A stretch of 64,000 nt of DNA from Ignavibacteria bacterium UBA2360 (GTDB taxonomy: Bacteria; Bacteroidota; Ignavibacteria; Tepidaquicellales; OLB5), in contig DDTQ01000012.1 of assembly GCA_002344125.1 (NCBI GenBank), positions 209,358 to 273,357 on the forward strand, given 5' to 3'. Under the pieces are notes generated by a model that did no database searches, had not been told where the DNA came from, and saw only the letters and a program-made list of their open reading frames with translations. Numbering within the stretch: position 1 is the first letter of the stretch; every line of letters starts with the position of its first letter. Both the position numbers and the translations under genes were made by a program. Shown here one piece after another: positions 1 to 9,145 of this stretch.

Positions 1-627
1 GTTGCCTTTGAGCGTTTTCAGTTCCTTTAATCTCGATTCAAGTAAGCTCCTTTCATTCCGTTTTGATTCTACATAGAACCGCTGCGATGATGTTGAAAGC
101 GTAAGCATTTTCCTTTTTTCTTCAAGTATGAATTTTTTAGCTTTAAGATCTCTCAGTTCTTTTTTCCTGTTCTGTGAGAATTTCTGAAGGTACTGATTTC
201 TCCGGAGGTATTCATTTGGTGTCTTGGAACTGAGAAGCAGTTCCAACTCATAGTTCTCGCCGTGTTTATAAAGACTGATGACCTTATTCTTAAAACTTTG
301 CTGAATTCTTTCAACATCTTCAGCAAGATAGATTATCATATTGGTCTCAATTGCTATCTGGTCAGGGGTCATATAAGACTCGTTCTCGTAGTTTTTCAGG
401 AAGCTGTTGATCGAATTCACCGCTGATTCAACGCTATCTATTTGCTGATTTATAATTGCAGTACGTGTTGTGATCTTTGTAATACCGCTTTTGCTTTCAA
501 TGATATCTTTTTCAATGTTATCAGCCTGCTTTTTTTTATCCAGCAGAATTTCCTCATATGTTGCGCCGGTTAGAACAAGCAGAGCAAACAAAAACATACA
601 GTATTTTTTGGCGAAGCTTAATCCCAT
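1..627 (-). CDS. Coiled-coil EnvC-like murein hydrolase activator, N-terminal part (runs off left edge)
   Basis: The minus strand is open from an ATG at 627 to the window edge (209 codons) with no stop, so the C-terminus lies outside. The start MGLSFAKKYCMFLFALLVL is a signal peptide or membrane anchor. It is followed by about 180 residues of charged heptad-rich sequence typical of a long coiled coil. In Bacteroidota a coiled-coil protein with a C-terminal M23 peptidase or EnvC-like domain commonly follows a DUF4292 lipoprotein gene, which is the arrangement here. The ATG overlaps the end of the DUF4292 gene by 10 nt, indicating translational coupling. The expected role is activation of septal peptidoglycan amidases in the periplasm. 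The M23 domain cannot be seen, so the assignment rests on coiled coil plus context. Confidence 0.6.
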   Translation of the reverse strand, partial: MGLSFAKKYCMFLFALLVLTGATYEEILLDKKKQADNIEKDIIESKSGITKITTRTAIINQQIDSVESAVNSINSFLKNYENESYMTPDQIAIETNMIIYLAEDVERIQQSFKNKVISLYKHGENYELELLLSSKTPNEYLRRNQYLQKFSQNRKKELRDLKAKKFILEEKRKMLTLSTSSQRFYVESKRNERSLLESRLKELKTLKGN

Positions 628-1436
628 TTAGTTACTTTTGCTGATTTAGGAATTTTGATCGTGAATTTCAGATCAGTTTTATTAAATGATTTGTTTACAT
701 AGTCAACATAAACAGATTGTTTTTTTTCAGGATTCCTGATCTTTATACTTGAAGGGAAATAAACCGTATTCCCCGAAGCATTTTCTTCGAAGTAATTGCT
801 GTAGTCAACTTCAACAACTGATTTGTTATTGCCATCTAAAGAGTTGTACCTGTTAACGGTATAAATAGATGGATCAATATAATATTTCTGAGAACCGGGG
901 TTGGAACCTGTTTTGATAGTATAGAATCCCTTTTCGGAATTCGCGCTCATGGAATCCATTTCATTGTTTTCGAACATAAATCCGCCGCTGAATCCGCTTA
1001 ACAATTCATCAAATGATACTTTAATTCTCAAAACAGCGCCAATATTAATATCCGTGGTTGGACCCAGTATAGCTTTATTTTCCTGGACATTGTAATAGAT
1101 GAAATCATGCCTGGTTATTAACGCCTGCGCTATCGAAATACCGAAAGGCCCTTCGATACGTACAAAGACGGAATCCGGCTTTTTGATCTTCACTTCTATC
1201 CACCCCTGGCCCGATTGCTCGGGGGAATCAAAAGCGATATTGCCGGATGCTTCCATAGTTTCAATGAGCATGGAGTTGCGGTTGACCCTGTCTTTTATAT
1301 CCTTCACGGGAACGGGCTCAAGATCGCTGCCGGAGGTACCGGAGCATGCATTGAATATAAAAGCGGAAAATAATGCTGTAAATATGAGAGCTTTGTAATT
1401 ACTGATCTTTGTAAATTTCCTCTCTAAACTTATCAA
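618..1436 (-). CDS. DUF4292-family outer-membrane lipoprotein
   Basis: This is a 272-residue protein with a hydrophobic signal sequence ending in a lipobox (FNAC, Cys31). The rest is beta-rich (for example GWIEVKIKKPDSVFVRIEG), resembling the LolA/LolB-like fold reported for DUF4292 proteins. It is likely anchored to a membrane facing the periplasm; its molecular function is unknown. The listed start is a TTG that overlaps the upstream hydrolase gene by 38 nt. A purine-rich AGAGAGGAAA stretch lies just inside the reading frame, so the true start could be slightly downstream at a rare codon. It forms an operon with the EnvC-like gene and lpxK/lpxB, all envelope functions. Confidence 0.75.
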   Translation of the reverse strand: MISLERKFTKISNYKALIFTALFSAFIFNACSGTSGSDLEPVPVKDIKDRVNRNSMLIETMEASGNIAFDSPEQSGQGWIEVKIKKPDSVFVRIEGPFGISIAQALITRHDFIYYNVQENKAILGPTTDINIGAVLRIKVSFDELLSGFSGGFMFENNEMDSMSANSEKGFYTIKTGSNPGSQKYYIDPSIYTVNRYNSLDGNNKSVVEVDYSNYFEENASGNTVYFPSSIKIRNPEKKQSVYVDYVNKSFNKTDLKFTIKIPKSAKVTKWD

Positions 1437-2100
1437 TTATACTTTTGCTGAATCTGCTGTTCTTATCAGGCATTCTTTCAGGGTGCCATTGCACTGCAAG
1501 CATAAAGGGTTTGCCTGTCTTGGTTTCCCATTCAATTGCCTCTATGATGCCGTCATCAGCTCTGGCAGAAACCAGAAGCCCTTCACCAAGTCTATCAATA
1601 GCCTGGTGGTGAGAGCTGTTTATGATACCTGAAGTTTCTCCAACTACTTCCCGGAGTAAAGTATTACTCTTAACATTAACACCATGAAGCCTGTCTTCGG
1701 TTTCAGAAATTTTGCGGTGATTGGTATTCCTTATGGTTTCTATATCATTTATCAGGCTGCCATTGAGCTTGCAGTTGATAACCTGCAATCCGCGGCAGAT
1801 ACCAAGTACAGGATATTTATTTTCAAAAGCGAATTCAAGAAGTTTGAATTCAAACCCGTCTCTGGCAGGAATGTAATCCTCGCGTTTTTTGCCGTCTTCC
1901 CAATCATTATAAAACTCGGGAAATATATCAACACCGCCGGTCAATAATAAAGCGGAACACTTTTTTATATCATCAAAATTATTCTTTTCCCAATCAAGAA
2001 TTATATACGGCAGATCATTTTCTTCAAGCCACTTATAATAGTTAATAAAATTGCTGTTGCTGCGGGTTATGCCAACCGGTTTTTTGCTGCTGCCTGTCAT
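1399..2100 (-). CDS. Class I glutamine amidotransferase-like hydrolase (peptidase C26, PuuD family)
   Basis: The 233-residue protein has the hallmarks of the gamma-glutamyl-gamma-aminobutyrate hydrolase family: LLLTGGVDIFPEFY near residue 51, the nucleophile elbow GICRG with Cys102, and the His/Glu pair in QWHPE (His206, Glu208). It also has the family segments SSHHQAID and DGIIEAIEW. The family hydrolyses gamma-glutamyl amide bonds, for instance in putrescine catabolism. No putrescine genes are nearby, so the substrate is unknown. The ATG overlaps the stop of the preceding lpxK gene by 4 nt (ATGA), so it is co-translated with lipid A genes. Confidence 0.85.
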   Translation of the reverse strand: MTGSSKKPVGITRSNSNFINYYKWLEENDLPYIILDWEKNNFDDIKKCSALLLTGGVDIFPEFYNDWEDGKKREDYIPARDGFEFKLLEFAFENKYPVLGICRGLQVINCKLNGSLINDIETIRNTNHRKISETEDRLHGVNVKSNTLLREVVGETSGIINSSHHQAIDRLGEGLLVSARADDGIIEAIEWETKTGKPFMLAVQWHPERMPDKNSRFSKSIIDKFREEIYKDQ

Positions 2101-3158
2101 TCAGTATCGAGTAAATTATCTATTTCTTTGTATAAATATTCGGAGTTTTGGTCAATTTGCATCTTTATTTTTGCAAAATAAAGTGGAAAGTTATAGAGAA
2201 GATTTTTGTAAGTATTTTCACTTTTAGCTTTAAGAACAAGCTCTGAATTTTTTATTCTTACGAAATCTTTTTGTGTTGTTATGATATGCGAAGAGTTATG
2301 GCTTTTAAATGACTGCATTACTTTTTCCAGATCTGAATTGCTGAAATTGTGATGATCGGGGAATGGAATAAACGCGTCGATTTTTATGTTTAGCTGAGCA
2401 ATCAGCTGTTTAAATGAATCAGGCTCTCCAATACCGCAGAAGACCACTGCTGAGCTAACTTGTTCAGGCTGAACAGATTCATATTTTATATTTTTCAATC
2501 CTTCAAAGATATAACTGCAGATAACCTGCGGTTTGTTTTTCCTGTTTTCGTTAACCGGTAATTTATCAAACTTATTGTTTATTACCAAGAGATCGGCGCG
2601 TTTGAAATTTTTGAGCGGTTCGCGTAAGTTACCCGCCGGAATCAGGTGTTTATCTCCGCCGGGATTGAGTATTACTATATCAAGATCGCGGTACAGCTTC
2701 CTGTGCTGGAAGCCATCATCAACAATTATTATTTCAGGCTTGAATTTTGTTGCAGCGAACTTAGCTGTTTTGGTTTTATCATCACCAACAACAAGCAACC
2801 CGCCTTCAAGACCCGTGGCTGAAAGATTTTCAAGCAGCATCATTGCTTCATCCCCAAGGATCTCGGTGTTAAGTTCATGCTTTTCGTTTTTGAATCCTGT
2901 TTCAACAACTTTTATATCATCGTTTTCGCGTTTGTAGCCTTTGCTTACCACTACAACGAACTTTTTCTTTTTCAGCAGGTATTCAGTTATCATTTCGACA
3001 AAAGGTGTTTTACCGGTTCCGCCGGCGGCAATATTCCCAACCGAAATTATTTTAGGTTCAAGTATCCTTGGTTTTTTTATTCCTGAATTGTATGCAAAAT
3101 TCCTGATAAAAATAATAAACCTGTATAAAAGGCTAAGCGGATATGTGAGGATTTTCAT
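2097..3158 (-). CDS. lpxK: Tetraacyldisaccharide 4'-kinase
   Basis: LpxK phosphorylates the 4' position of the lipid A disaccharide at the inner membrane using ATP. The 353-residue length is normal for the family. An N-terminal membrane-associated helix is followed by the P-loop GNIAAGGTGKTP (residues 41-52) and the conserved DDGFQHRKLYRDLDIV segment near residue 145, which carries the family Asp-Asp-Gly-x-Gln-His motif. Its start overlaps the end of lpxB by 4 nt, placing it directly downstream of the enzyme that makes its substrate. It shows that the organism has a lipid A outer membrane. Confidence 0.93.
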   Translation of the reverse strand: MKILTYPLSLLYRFIIFIRNFAYNSGIKKPRILEPKIISVGNIAAGGTGKTPFVEMITEYLLKKKKFVVVVSKGYKRENDDIKVVETGFKNEKHELNTEILGDEAMMLLENLSATGLEGGLLVVGDDKTKTAKFAATKFKPEIIIVDDGFQHRKLYRDLDIVILNPGGDKHLIPAGNLREPLKNFKRADLLVINNKFDKLPVNENRKNKPQVICSYIFEGLKNIKYESVQPEQVSSAVVFCGIGEPDSFKQLIAQLNIKIDAFIPFPDHHNFSNSDLEKVMQSFKSHNSSHIITTQKDFVRIKNSELVLKAKSENTYKNLLYNFPLYFAKIKMQIDQNSEYLYKEIDNLLDTE

Positions 3159-4297
3159 AAGAGGGCAGTGTTAATTATGAGTTTAGCTGCTTCAGTGGAT
3201 GCATCTTTGCTGCCCAAAATATTCTTCACTTTCCTGAAATTTTCAATCATAACTTCCCGGTACTGAATATCACGAAGCAGCTTTAAAGCTTCTGAACACA
3301 GGTTACCCGCTGTGAAGTCATTTTGAATGAATTCTTTAATCACGCTTTCACCCAGCAGGATGTTAACGATACCGAGCTTATCTATTTTGACTACGGGCTT
3401 CAAAAGGTAATAGTTCAGCGGGAAAGTCTTGTAAAATATCAGGTATGGTGTACCAAGCAGGGCACACTCCATAGTAGATGTGCCGGCTTTGGCCAGGACG
3501 AGATCGCTGTTAAGTATGAGGTCATATGTTTTTTCGCCGGTAAGATTGCAGTCTTTAAGCTCTTCACGGAAATCATTGAAGGCGCTCTCCAGTCCCGGCG
3601 CGATGCTGATGTTTATGCTAACATCAATATTCTTCCTGATCTCTTTAATAGTTTGAATCAGTACCGGCATGTGGTTTTTGACTTCATCTTTGCGGCTGCC
3701 GGGCAGGATGGTAATGGTTTTCTTATCCCGGGGTTTAACCGGGTGTGAAGAGATGTATTCATCAATTCTTTTTACAAGGGGGTGGCCAGTAAATTCCGCA
3801 TACACATCGTAACGGGAATAGAAATCGACTTCAAACGGAAAAACAACAAGCATGAGATCAATGTATTTTTTAATTTTGAATACACGCTTTTCATGCCAGG
3901 CCCACAACTGCGGTGAGATATAATAGATTATCTTCTTTTTGTAAAAGCTTCTGATCTCTTCGGCAAGCCTGAGGTTAAAGCCCGGATAATCAACAAGTAT
4001 AACAACTTCCGGAGAGTTGAGACGGATAAAATCTGAAGCATCCCTGATCGCTTTTTTAAAAAAAGAGTATTTTTTCAGTACATCAACAAAGCCAACTGTG
4101 GCGAGATCTTTAACATGGTACATTGGCTCCAATCCTTCGGCTTTCATCATTTCGCCGCCCAGACCGCTGAAGCTCAAGGGGGTTTCCGAAAGCCGGTTCA
4201 GCTCTTTCATCAGCGAAGAAGCGTGCATATCACCGGATTGCTCTCCCGCTGATATGAAAACAGTCCCGGTACTTTTTGAACCGGTTTCAGTACTCAT
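3155..4297 (-). CDS. lpxB: Lipid-A-disaccharide synthase
   Basis: LpxB (glycosyltransferase family 19) condenses UDP-diacylglucosamine with lipid X to give the lipid A disaccharide on the cytoplasmic face of the inner membrane. The 380-residue protein shows SAGEQSGDMHAS at the N-terminus, YYISPQLWAWHEKR in the middle, the LPGSRKDEV motif and the C-terminal nucleotide-sugar site SGTSTMECALLGTPYLIFYK. It starts at an ATG 8 nt after the membrane methyltransferase gene and overlaps lpxK by ATGA, forming a tight operon. Confidence 0.94.
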   Translation of the reverse strand: MSTETGSKSTGTVFISAGEQSGDMHASSLMKELNRLSETPLSFSGLGGEMMKAEGLEPMYHVKDLATVGFVDVLKKYSFFKKAIRDASDFIRLNSPEVVILVDYPGFNLRLAEEIRSFYKKKIIYYISPQLWAWHEKRVFKIKKYIDLMLVVFPFEVDFYSRYDVYAEFTGHPLVKRIDEYISSHPVKPRDKKTITILPGSRKDEVKNHMPVLIQTIKEIRKNIDVSINISIAPGLESAFNDFREELKDCNLTGEKTYDLILNSDLVLAKAGTSTMECALLGTPYLIFYKTFPLNYYLLKPVVKIDKLGIVNILLGESVIKEFIQNDFTAGNLCSEALKLLRDIQYREVMIENFRKVKNILGSKDASTEAAKLIINTALL

Positions 4298-4305
4298 TGC
4301 CGCTG

Positions 4306-4890
4306 TTATTGGTTAATAAGAAAGTAAATAACTACTATCATTAAAATACTTATGAATGCCGCCTGGAAAGTTCTTTTTTCAGAAACGTATGCCGCTTTAA
4401 TATCCTGTCCGAGTTTAGACCTTTTGGTCTCATCGTAGGCTGTGAATTTTGGAAGGAAACGGTTCACATTTTTGAAATAGTGCTCGTATTTATCTTTGAA
4501 CTTTTCTCTGAGGAAACCTTCTTCTTCCAGGATTATGTAATAATATTGGAATGAGAAATATACAATACTTAATATCTGAAGAAATGGTACGAGTGAATTT
4601 GACATTATGCTTATACCGAAGTACATCAGAATATTTCCGAGGTACAACGGGTTCCTTACATATGAAAAGGGACCTTGTGTAACAAGCGTAGATGCTCCCA
4701 CATTTCCGGTGGTTCTGGTTTCGCTGCCGGCATAGGAAACGCCCCAGAAACGAAATGATTCACCAATTACCACAAAAATTCCGCCAATTATCATTGTTGT
4801 GATAGTTGGGCGGGCGAACAGCAGCATTGGTATAATGAAAGGAAGGGGAGTGTAAGACCTGTATTGAAAGAAGAATTTTCCTAATGTCAT
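4306..4890 (-). CDS. Isoprenylcysteine carboxyl methyltransferase-like integral membrane methyltransferase
   Basis: This is a 194-residue protein with four to five hydrophobic segments and the ICMT/PEMT signature: SYVRNPLYLGNILMYFG in the middle, followed by an acidic EEEGFLREKF and a YEHYFKNVNRFLP tail. This superfamily binds SAM and methylates lipids or membrane-associated substrates. Bacterial members are rarely characterised, and the substrate is unknown here. The gene lies 8 nt upstream of lpxB in the same orientation, so a lipid-related role is possible but inferred from context only. Confidence 0.75.
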   Translation of the reverse strand: MTLGKFFFQYRSYTPLPFIIPMLLFARPTITTMIIGGIFVVIGESFRFWGVSYAGSETRTTGNVGASTLVTQGPFSYVRNPLYLGNILMYFGISIMSNSLVPFLQILSIVYFSFQYYYIILEEEGFLREKFKDKYEHYFKNVNRFLPKFTAYDETKRSKLGQDIKAAYVSEKRTFQAAFISILMIVVIYFLINQ

Positions 4891-4929
4891 TTATTTTAAT
4901 ATTACCTTATTAATTTCAGTTTTAAAAAC

Positions 4930-5658
4930 TCAGCCGCGCAGAAACACTTCACGGCGTTTTCTTTTTGCGGAATCGCGGTGCTTCAATTTTTTCAATGTCA
5001 AAAATTTTTCAAGCTTCTTAATGATATCTCCGAACGTCTGGTATTCATGATACGTGATATTGTTCTTCCAGCAGTATGAAGCCAGAGATTTCTTGGCGAA
5101 AACAATATCGGCGTAGTTAACAACACATGCATCAGAAAAACCGTCACCTATAAACACAGAAATTTCATCATCTGCCGTGTTATTCATAAGAATATTGCGT
5201 TTGCTGGTGCCGCACTTCGTGCAGTCAGAATCAGAATTTGGAAATTCCAGCCCGATATTTTTTTTATCTTCAGATATGACTATACTGTTAGCATAAAAAG
5301 GAATGTTGAGCTTGTAGTTATCCAGTATCCTCTTTATATAATAGTCCATCCCTTCACTTAGAATAGTGAGAGGTATATTTCTTACACTCAAAAACTCTGT
5401 AAATTTAATGAACATGGGATCAAGTCTTTGGGAGTCAATGATCCTGTTAAACTCTTTCAGATCAAAATTTTCTATGAGGGCACACTCTTTTAAAAAACAC
5501 TCTCTTGCCCCGATCTTTTGCTCTTCATAGTCGCGGATCACCTCTTCCCATTTATCCTTCTTTTTAATGAAGAACTCACCCATTTCAATCCAGGTATCGT
5601 ACAGCGTAATTGTACCATCAAAATCACTGAATATTTTTAACTTAGGTTCGTTTTGCAT
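4930..5658 (-). CDS. HAD-IB phosphatase, MtnX-like
   Basis: The 242-residue protein begins with the HAD motif I SDFDGTIT (Asp12 and Asp14). It has motif II around LTILSEGMDYYI and motif III FIGDGFSDACVV near residue 170, matching the MtnX/phosphoserine-phosphatase-like subgroup. MtnX dephosphorylates 2-hydroxy-3-keto-5-methylthiopentenyl-1-phosphate in methionine salvage, but no other salvage genes are visible, so the substrate is uncertain. A CTKCGTSK insert suggests a small metal-binding or structural Cys pair. The C-terminus is strongly basic (KLKHRDSAKRKRREVF). Confidence 0.75.
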   Translation of the reverse strand: MQNEPKLKIFSDFDGTITLYDTWIEMGEFFIKKKDKWEEVIRDYEEQKIGARECFLKECALIENFDLKEFNRIIDSQRLDPMFIKFTEFLSVRNIPLTILSEGMDYYIKRILDNYKLNIPFYANSIVISEDKKNIGLEFPNSDSDCTKCGTSKRNILMNNTADDEISVFIGDGFSDACVVNYADIVFAKKSLASYCWKNNITYHEYQTFGDIIKKLEKFLTLKKLKHRDSAKRKRREVFLRG

Positions 5659-5743
5659 TAATTAACCGGAATTCTAAAAATAATTTTAAATCATAGCTAA
5701 TTCAAGGTAACAATGAATATTAAAATCATCAAAATGAATAAAA

Positions 5744-5765
5744 AAAGCGGCTTTTTGGCCGCTTT
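5744..5765 (-). terminator. Rho-independent terminator after the TPR gene
   Basis: An 8-bp perfect stem AAAGCGGC/GCCGCTTT with a 6-nt loop is followed on the minus strand by seven T residues. It lies about 20 nt after the TPR protein stop codon. Confidence 0.8.
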
Positions 5766-5786
5766 CAATTGATTTTGAGTAATTTC

Positions 5787-7163
5787 TTAATTTACAGTAC
5801 CTGAGATCTCGTTGTTTAAACTGTTAATATTAGATGCTTGCCCCTTGTATTTGATCGTATCACTTGAAAATATCCCGGAATCCATTTCGCTAAACTTTTG
5901 GCCGGCAGTAAAGACCCTGAGACTGTTCTCTTCTTCAATTTCTATAAGTTTTTTGAGATAATTATAATGCAGCTGCAGGTTTTTTATCGATTCAGCTGTA
6001 TTTCCTTTGGCTAAATAGCCTTCGCTCAACAGCTTGTAAAGCTGGCTTAGTTCTTTGTACGATTTTCTGTATTCCGCGAGTTTAATTGCTTTAAGTATAT
6101 ATTGTTCCGCAGAAACAAGGTCATTAAACCTAATATATAGTTCGGCAAGACCGGTGTAATTTCTCACTTCGTTTACTTCATCTTTATTCTGAACCGCAAT
6201 TGAAATTCCCGTATCAAAATACTTCCTGCTTGCCTCAAAATCGTTCAGCTGCATATACAATTTAGCCAATTCAGAATATGTGTGAGATACAGAACTGTTA
6301 TCGCCCAGTTTTTCGTATAACTTCAGGCTGGTATTGAAGTAAGTTACCGCTTCCGGGAAACATTTCAGGCTGCCGTAGGCTTTACCTAAGTTGCTGTAGG
6401 CCTGTGCTTCGGATTGCCTGCTGCCATACTTGCGAATTTTTGTTAAAGCTTCATTGAGATATGTTATAGCGGATGCATAATTAGTCATGTAAATATACGT
6501 TCTCCCTATGTTGGCCATTGTGGAGCTTTCATCAAGCAGATTTTCTTTTTCCTTTTCAATAATTAAAGCCTCATTGAAGTATTTTAACGCAATATTATAG
6601 TTTCCAATTTCCAGGTACAAAATACCAATGTTATTCAGCAGTGTATGCGGTATTTGCCTGTTGAGACATTTAAATATACCAAGACTCTGCAGATTATTTT
6701 CAAGGGATGCAATCAGGTTCCCATCCCGCTGAAAAGCCAGCGCCTTATTGGAAAGGACGGTAGCTTCAAAACTGAAATCGCCCATAGATTGCAGGATGAA
6801 GATACAATCATCAAAGTACTCAATGGCAGTATCTGAATTTCCCAGGTCCATATGTACATTAGCCAATGAATTCAATACTCTTGATTCACCTTTTTTATCA
6901 TTGATTGAACGATACCCCGTGAGTGCCTCGTTGAAGTATTGTATTGCACTCTCAAACTGAGAAATAAGCCTGCTGCATACTCCCGCGGTATAATTAGCTT
7001 TTGAAATTCCCTTAACGTAATTTAGGGAGGATGAGATCTGTAAGGCTTCTTTTGTCAGCTTCATACATGTGGCCGGGTCTGAATTGCGGATCTTATTTGC
7101 TTCTGCCAGCAATTCATCAGCTTTCGCGTGCGTACCTGGCTGCATCCTCTTGAAATTTTCCAT
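5787..7163 (-). CDS. Tetratricopeptide-repeat protein (sensor-like, no output domain)
   Basis: The 458 residues are almost entirely TPR units of about 40 residues, with recurrent A..YFNEAL and Y..LG..Y signatures (for example NIALKYFNEALII and EAVTYFNTSLKLYEKLG). There is no signal peptide. The C-terminal linker KKLIEIEEENSLRVF resembles the helix that joins TPR arrays to output domains (LuxR, GGDEF, cyclase) in Bacteroidota signalling proteins, but the protein stops about 55 residues later without one. It is probably a protein-protein interaction scaffold. It is flanked by its own terminator and appears monocistronic. Confidence 0.8.
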   Translation of the reverse strand: MENFKRMQPGTHAKADELLAEANKIRNSDPATCMKLTKEALQISSSLNYVKGISKANYTAGVCSRLISQFESAIQYFNEALTGYRSINDKKGESRVLNSLANVHMDLGNSDTAIEYFDDCIFILQSMGDFSFEATVLSNKALAFQRDGNLIASLENNLQSLGIFKCLNRQIPHTLLNNIGILYLEIGNYNIALKYFNEALIIEKEKENLLDESSTMANIGRTYIYMTNYASAITYLNEALTKIRKYGSRQSEAQAYSNLGKAYGSLKCFPEAVTYFNTSLKLYEKLGDNSSVSHTYSELAKLYMQLNDFEASRKYFDTGISIAVQNKDEVNEVRNYTGLAELYIRFNDLVSAEQYILKAIKLAEYRKSYKELSQLYKLLSEGYLAKGNTAESIKNLQLHYNYLKKLIEIEEENSLRVFTAGQKFSEMDSGIFSSDTIKYKGQASNINSLNNEISGTVN

Positions 7164-7193
7164 AAAGTTTGTTTTTTTTGGTTACAAATTAAC

Positions 7194-8855
7194 TTACTTT
7201 AACAAGATCATTTTTTTAATATCTCTGTAATTTCCCGCGCTCAGCTCATAAAAATAAACCCCGGATGCCAGGCTGCTGTTTGAAAAGATCAGTTCATAAC
7301 TTCCGGCTTTCAGTTCACCCCTTATCAGAACATCTACTGTTCTTCCCAGCATATCATATACTATCAGACTTGTCTGGGAGTTTACCGGAATGCTGAATGT
7401 GATTTTTGTTGAAGGATTGAACGGATTCGGATAATTCTGGTTTAATTTAAAATTGTACGCCAGTGTATTTTCTGAAGGTTTCACCATTTCTTTCAATGGG
7501 AGGTACATAAGGCTGGTTATGTAAGATGACTGGGTCATATTTTCAATTATATGCTGGCTGTAGCCTGTTAAATAAATCCTCCCGTCATTAACAGATATTG
7601 CAACATCAATGGCCCTGTCATCAGTATAATCTGTCATGCTGTAACGGTTAGCAGAAATAAGATCGCCAGTGGCTGCACTGTACCGCACAGCCGCAAAATC
7701 AAAATTACCGTTTACTCCCCAGCTCTCGCCAACTACCGCTATTGTAGTTGTGAAGCCGCTTTCTTTTATCAATCCAAGCGCGTTAGCCTGGTCTCTGCCG
7801 GAACCTGTCCCGTCATAGAACGAGGTCCACTGGATCGCGCCGGAGCTGTCATATTTAATAGTAACAAAGTTAACGTTATCTTCTGAATCGGTTGAGTGCC
7901 CGGTAATAAAGATGAAGCTGTCATCATCAACCGCGATACCCCAAGCTTTATCTTCGCTGCTGCCGGGGCCGTCAAAGGCATGTTCCCATTGTAAAGTGCC
8001 ATCAGAATTGAATTTTGCTGTATAGCAATCAGTATTGGCGGAACTGTTTGTCAAAAAACCCGTAATGTAGATAAAACTGTCACCATCCACAGCAATACCC
8101 CATGCTTTATCTTCACCTTCACCGCCGAGCGTTTCAGTAAAGATCTTATTACCATAGTTATCGTATTTTATCAGGATCATATCCGTTGTTATCCCTTGAG
8201 GAATATTGCCGGCCGTATAAGAATTTCCTGAGTCATCGCATATGATCTTTACACCTTCGCTATTACCAAAAGTGTATGTCTCAGTACTGCTCCAGAGCAG
8301 TAAACCATCTGCTGAATACATTTGTGTCACCAAAGAGGTTTTACCTGCAGAATCAGAAACGTAGCCTGTGATGAATATATTATTGTGGATATCAACCGCT
8401 ATATCTTTGCCGGAATCATCCGCAAATTCTGAATTATTTGTAAACACTGAATGCCAAAGGAGATCGCCGGAGGTGTTATATTTTAGCAGTATAATATCAT
8501 TCGCGGTGAAAATGTTGTTTGAAGTGCCAACAACGTAAATACTGCCATCGGGTCCCATTGCGATAGCAGAACCTTCATCATCGGAATTCGCAGTCCCGTT
8601 GAAATATCTAAGCCATATGGTATCGCCCGCCGAATCAAATTTGATGAGTACAATATCAGTCCCGCTTTCCCCGGTGGAAATATAACCTGTAACATAGCTG
8701 TTATCTTTGCTATCTACGGTTATCGCCAGCCCTTTTGCGTTGGAAATGCTGAGATCACCTGAAGAAGAGGTACCAAGGTTAGATTGCCACTGCGAATAGG
8801 AAATTGCAGCTAAAATGAGAAATATTGCTAAAAAAGATGTGAGTTTTGAATACAT
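7194..8855 (-). CDS. Secreted SBBP-type beta-propeller protein with T9SS type A sorting domain
   Basis: I chose the ATG at 8855 (553 residues), 36 nt inside the longest frame, because it sits after an AGGGG ribosome-binding site and begins a classical signal peptide (MYSKLTSFLAIFLILAAISYSQ). The body repeats blades of about 50-60 residues containing GxAVDxDSFIYITG and WGIAVD motifs (SBBP repeats, beta-propeller). The last ~75 residues are a T9SS sorting domain with NQNYPNPFNPSTKITFSIP and a C-terminal KKMILLK. The domain is removed on export and the protein is anchored at or released from the surface. No enzymatic residues are recognisable. Confidence 0.88.
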   Translation of the reverse strand: MYSKLTSFLAIFLILAAISYSQWQSNLGTSSSGDLSISNAKGLAITVDSKDNSYVTGYISTGESGTDIVLIKFDSAGDTIWLRYFNGTANSDDEGSAIAMGPDGSIYVVGTSNNIFTANDIILLKYNTSGDLLWHSVFTNNSEFADDSGKDIAVDIHNNIFITGYVSDSAGKTSLVTQMYSADGLLLWSSTETYTFGNSEGVKIICDDSGNSYTAGNIPQGITTDMILIKYDNYGNKIFTETLGGEGEDKAWGIAVDGDSFIYITGFLTNSSANTDCYTAKFNSDGTLQWEHAFDGPGSSEDKAWGIAVDDDSFIFITGHSTDSEDNVNFVTIKYDSSGAIQWTSFYDGTGSGRDQANALGLIKESGFTTTIAVVGESWGVNGNFDFAAVRYSAATGDLISANRYSMTDYTDDRAIDVAISVNDGRIYLTGYSQHIIENMTQSSYITSLMYLPLKEMVKPSENTLAYNFKLNQNYPNPFNPSTKITFSIPVNSQTSLIVYDMLGRTVDVLIRGELKAGSYELIFSNSSLASGVYFYELSAGNYRDIKKMILLK

Positions 8856-9038
8856 TTTTACCCCTGGGAATGTTAGATATAATAATAACAAAATCAGAGC
8901 AGCTAAGGTTTTAGTAGTTGTAAATAAAGTAAGTTATATTTTAGAATAAAACCAGCTAAAAATGTGATTTGAGGCTTTTTGTTATGAAATTTGAAGGATT
9001 TTGAGGGATTCCTGTCTCTCTTAAATACATCAAATAAA
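8856..9038. other. Intergenic region, nothing recognised
   Basis: This AT-rich region upstream of the propeller gene has no coding frame with a ribosome-binding site. It presumably holds the promoter of the minus-strand propeller gene, but I see no convincing -33/-7 pair. Confidence 0.4.
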
Positions 9039-9066
9039 AAAAGGAATAAATTTCTTTATTCCTTTT
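9039..9066 (-). terminator. Terminator after the 38-residue peptide gene
   Basis: A 12-bp perfect stem AAAAGGAATAAA/TTTATTCCTTTT has a TTTC loop and a T-rich tail on the minus strand. FKBP has its own terminator further upstream, so this one implies a separate minus-strand transcript between them. Confidence 0.7.
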
Positions 9067-9145
9067 AATTGTCAAGCGGAGGTAATCACTTAACAGTTGT
9101 TAATGAGGTAATACAAATTCAATAATCTTTAATCATTATGAATTA

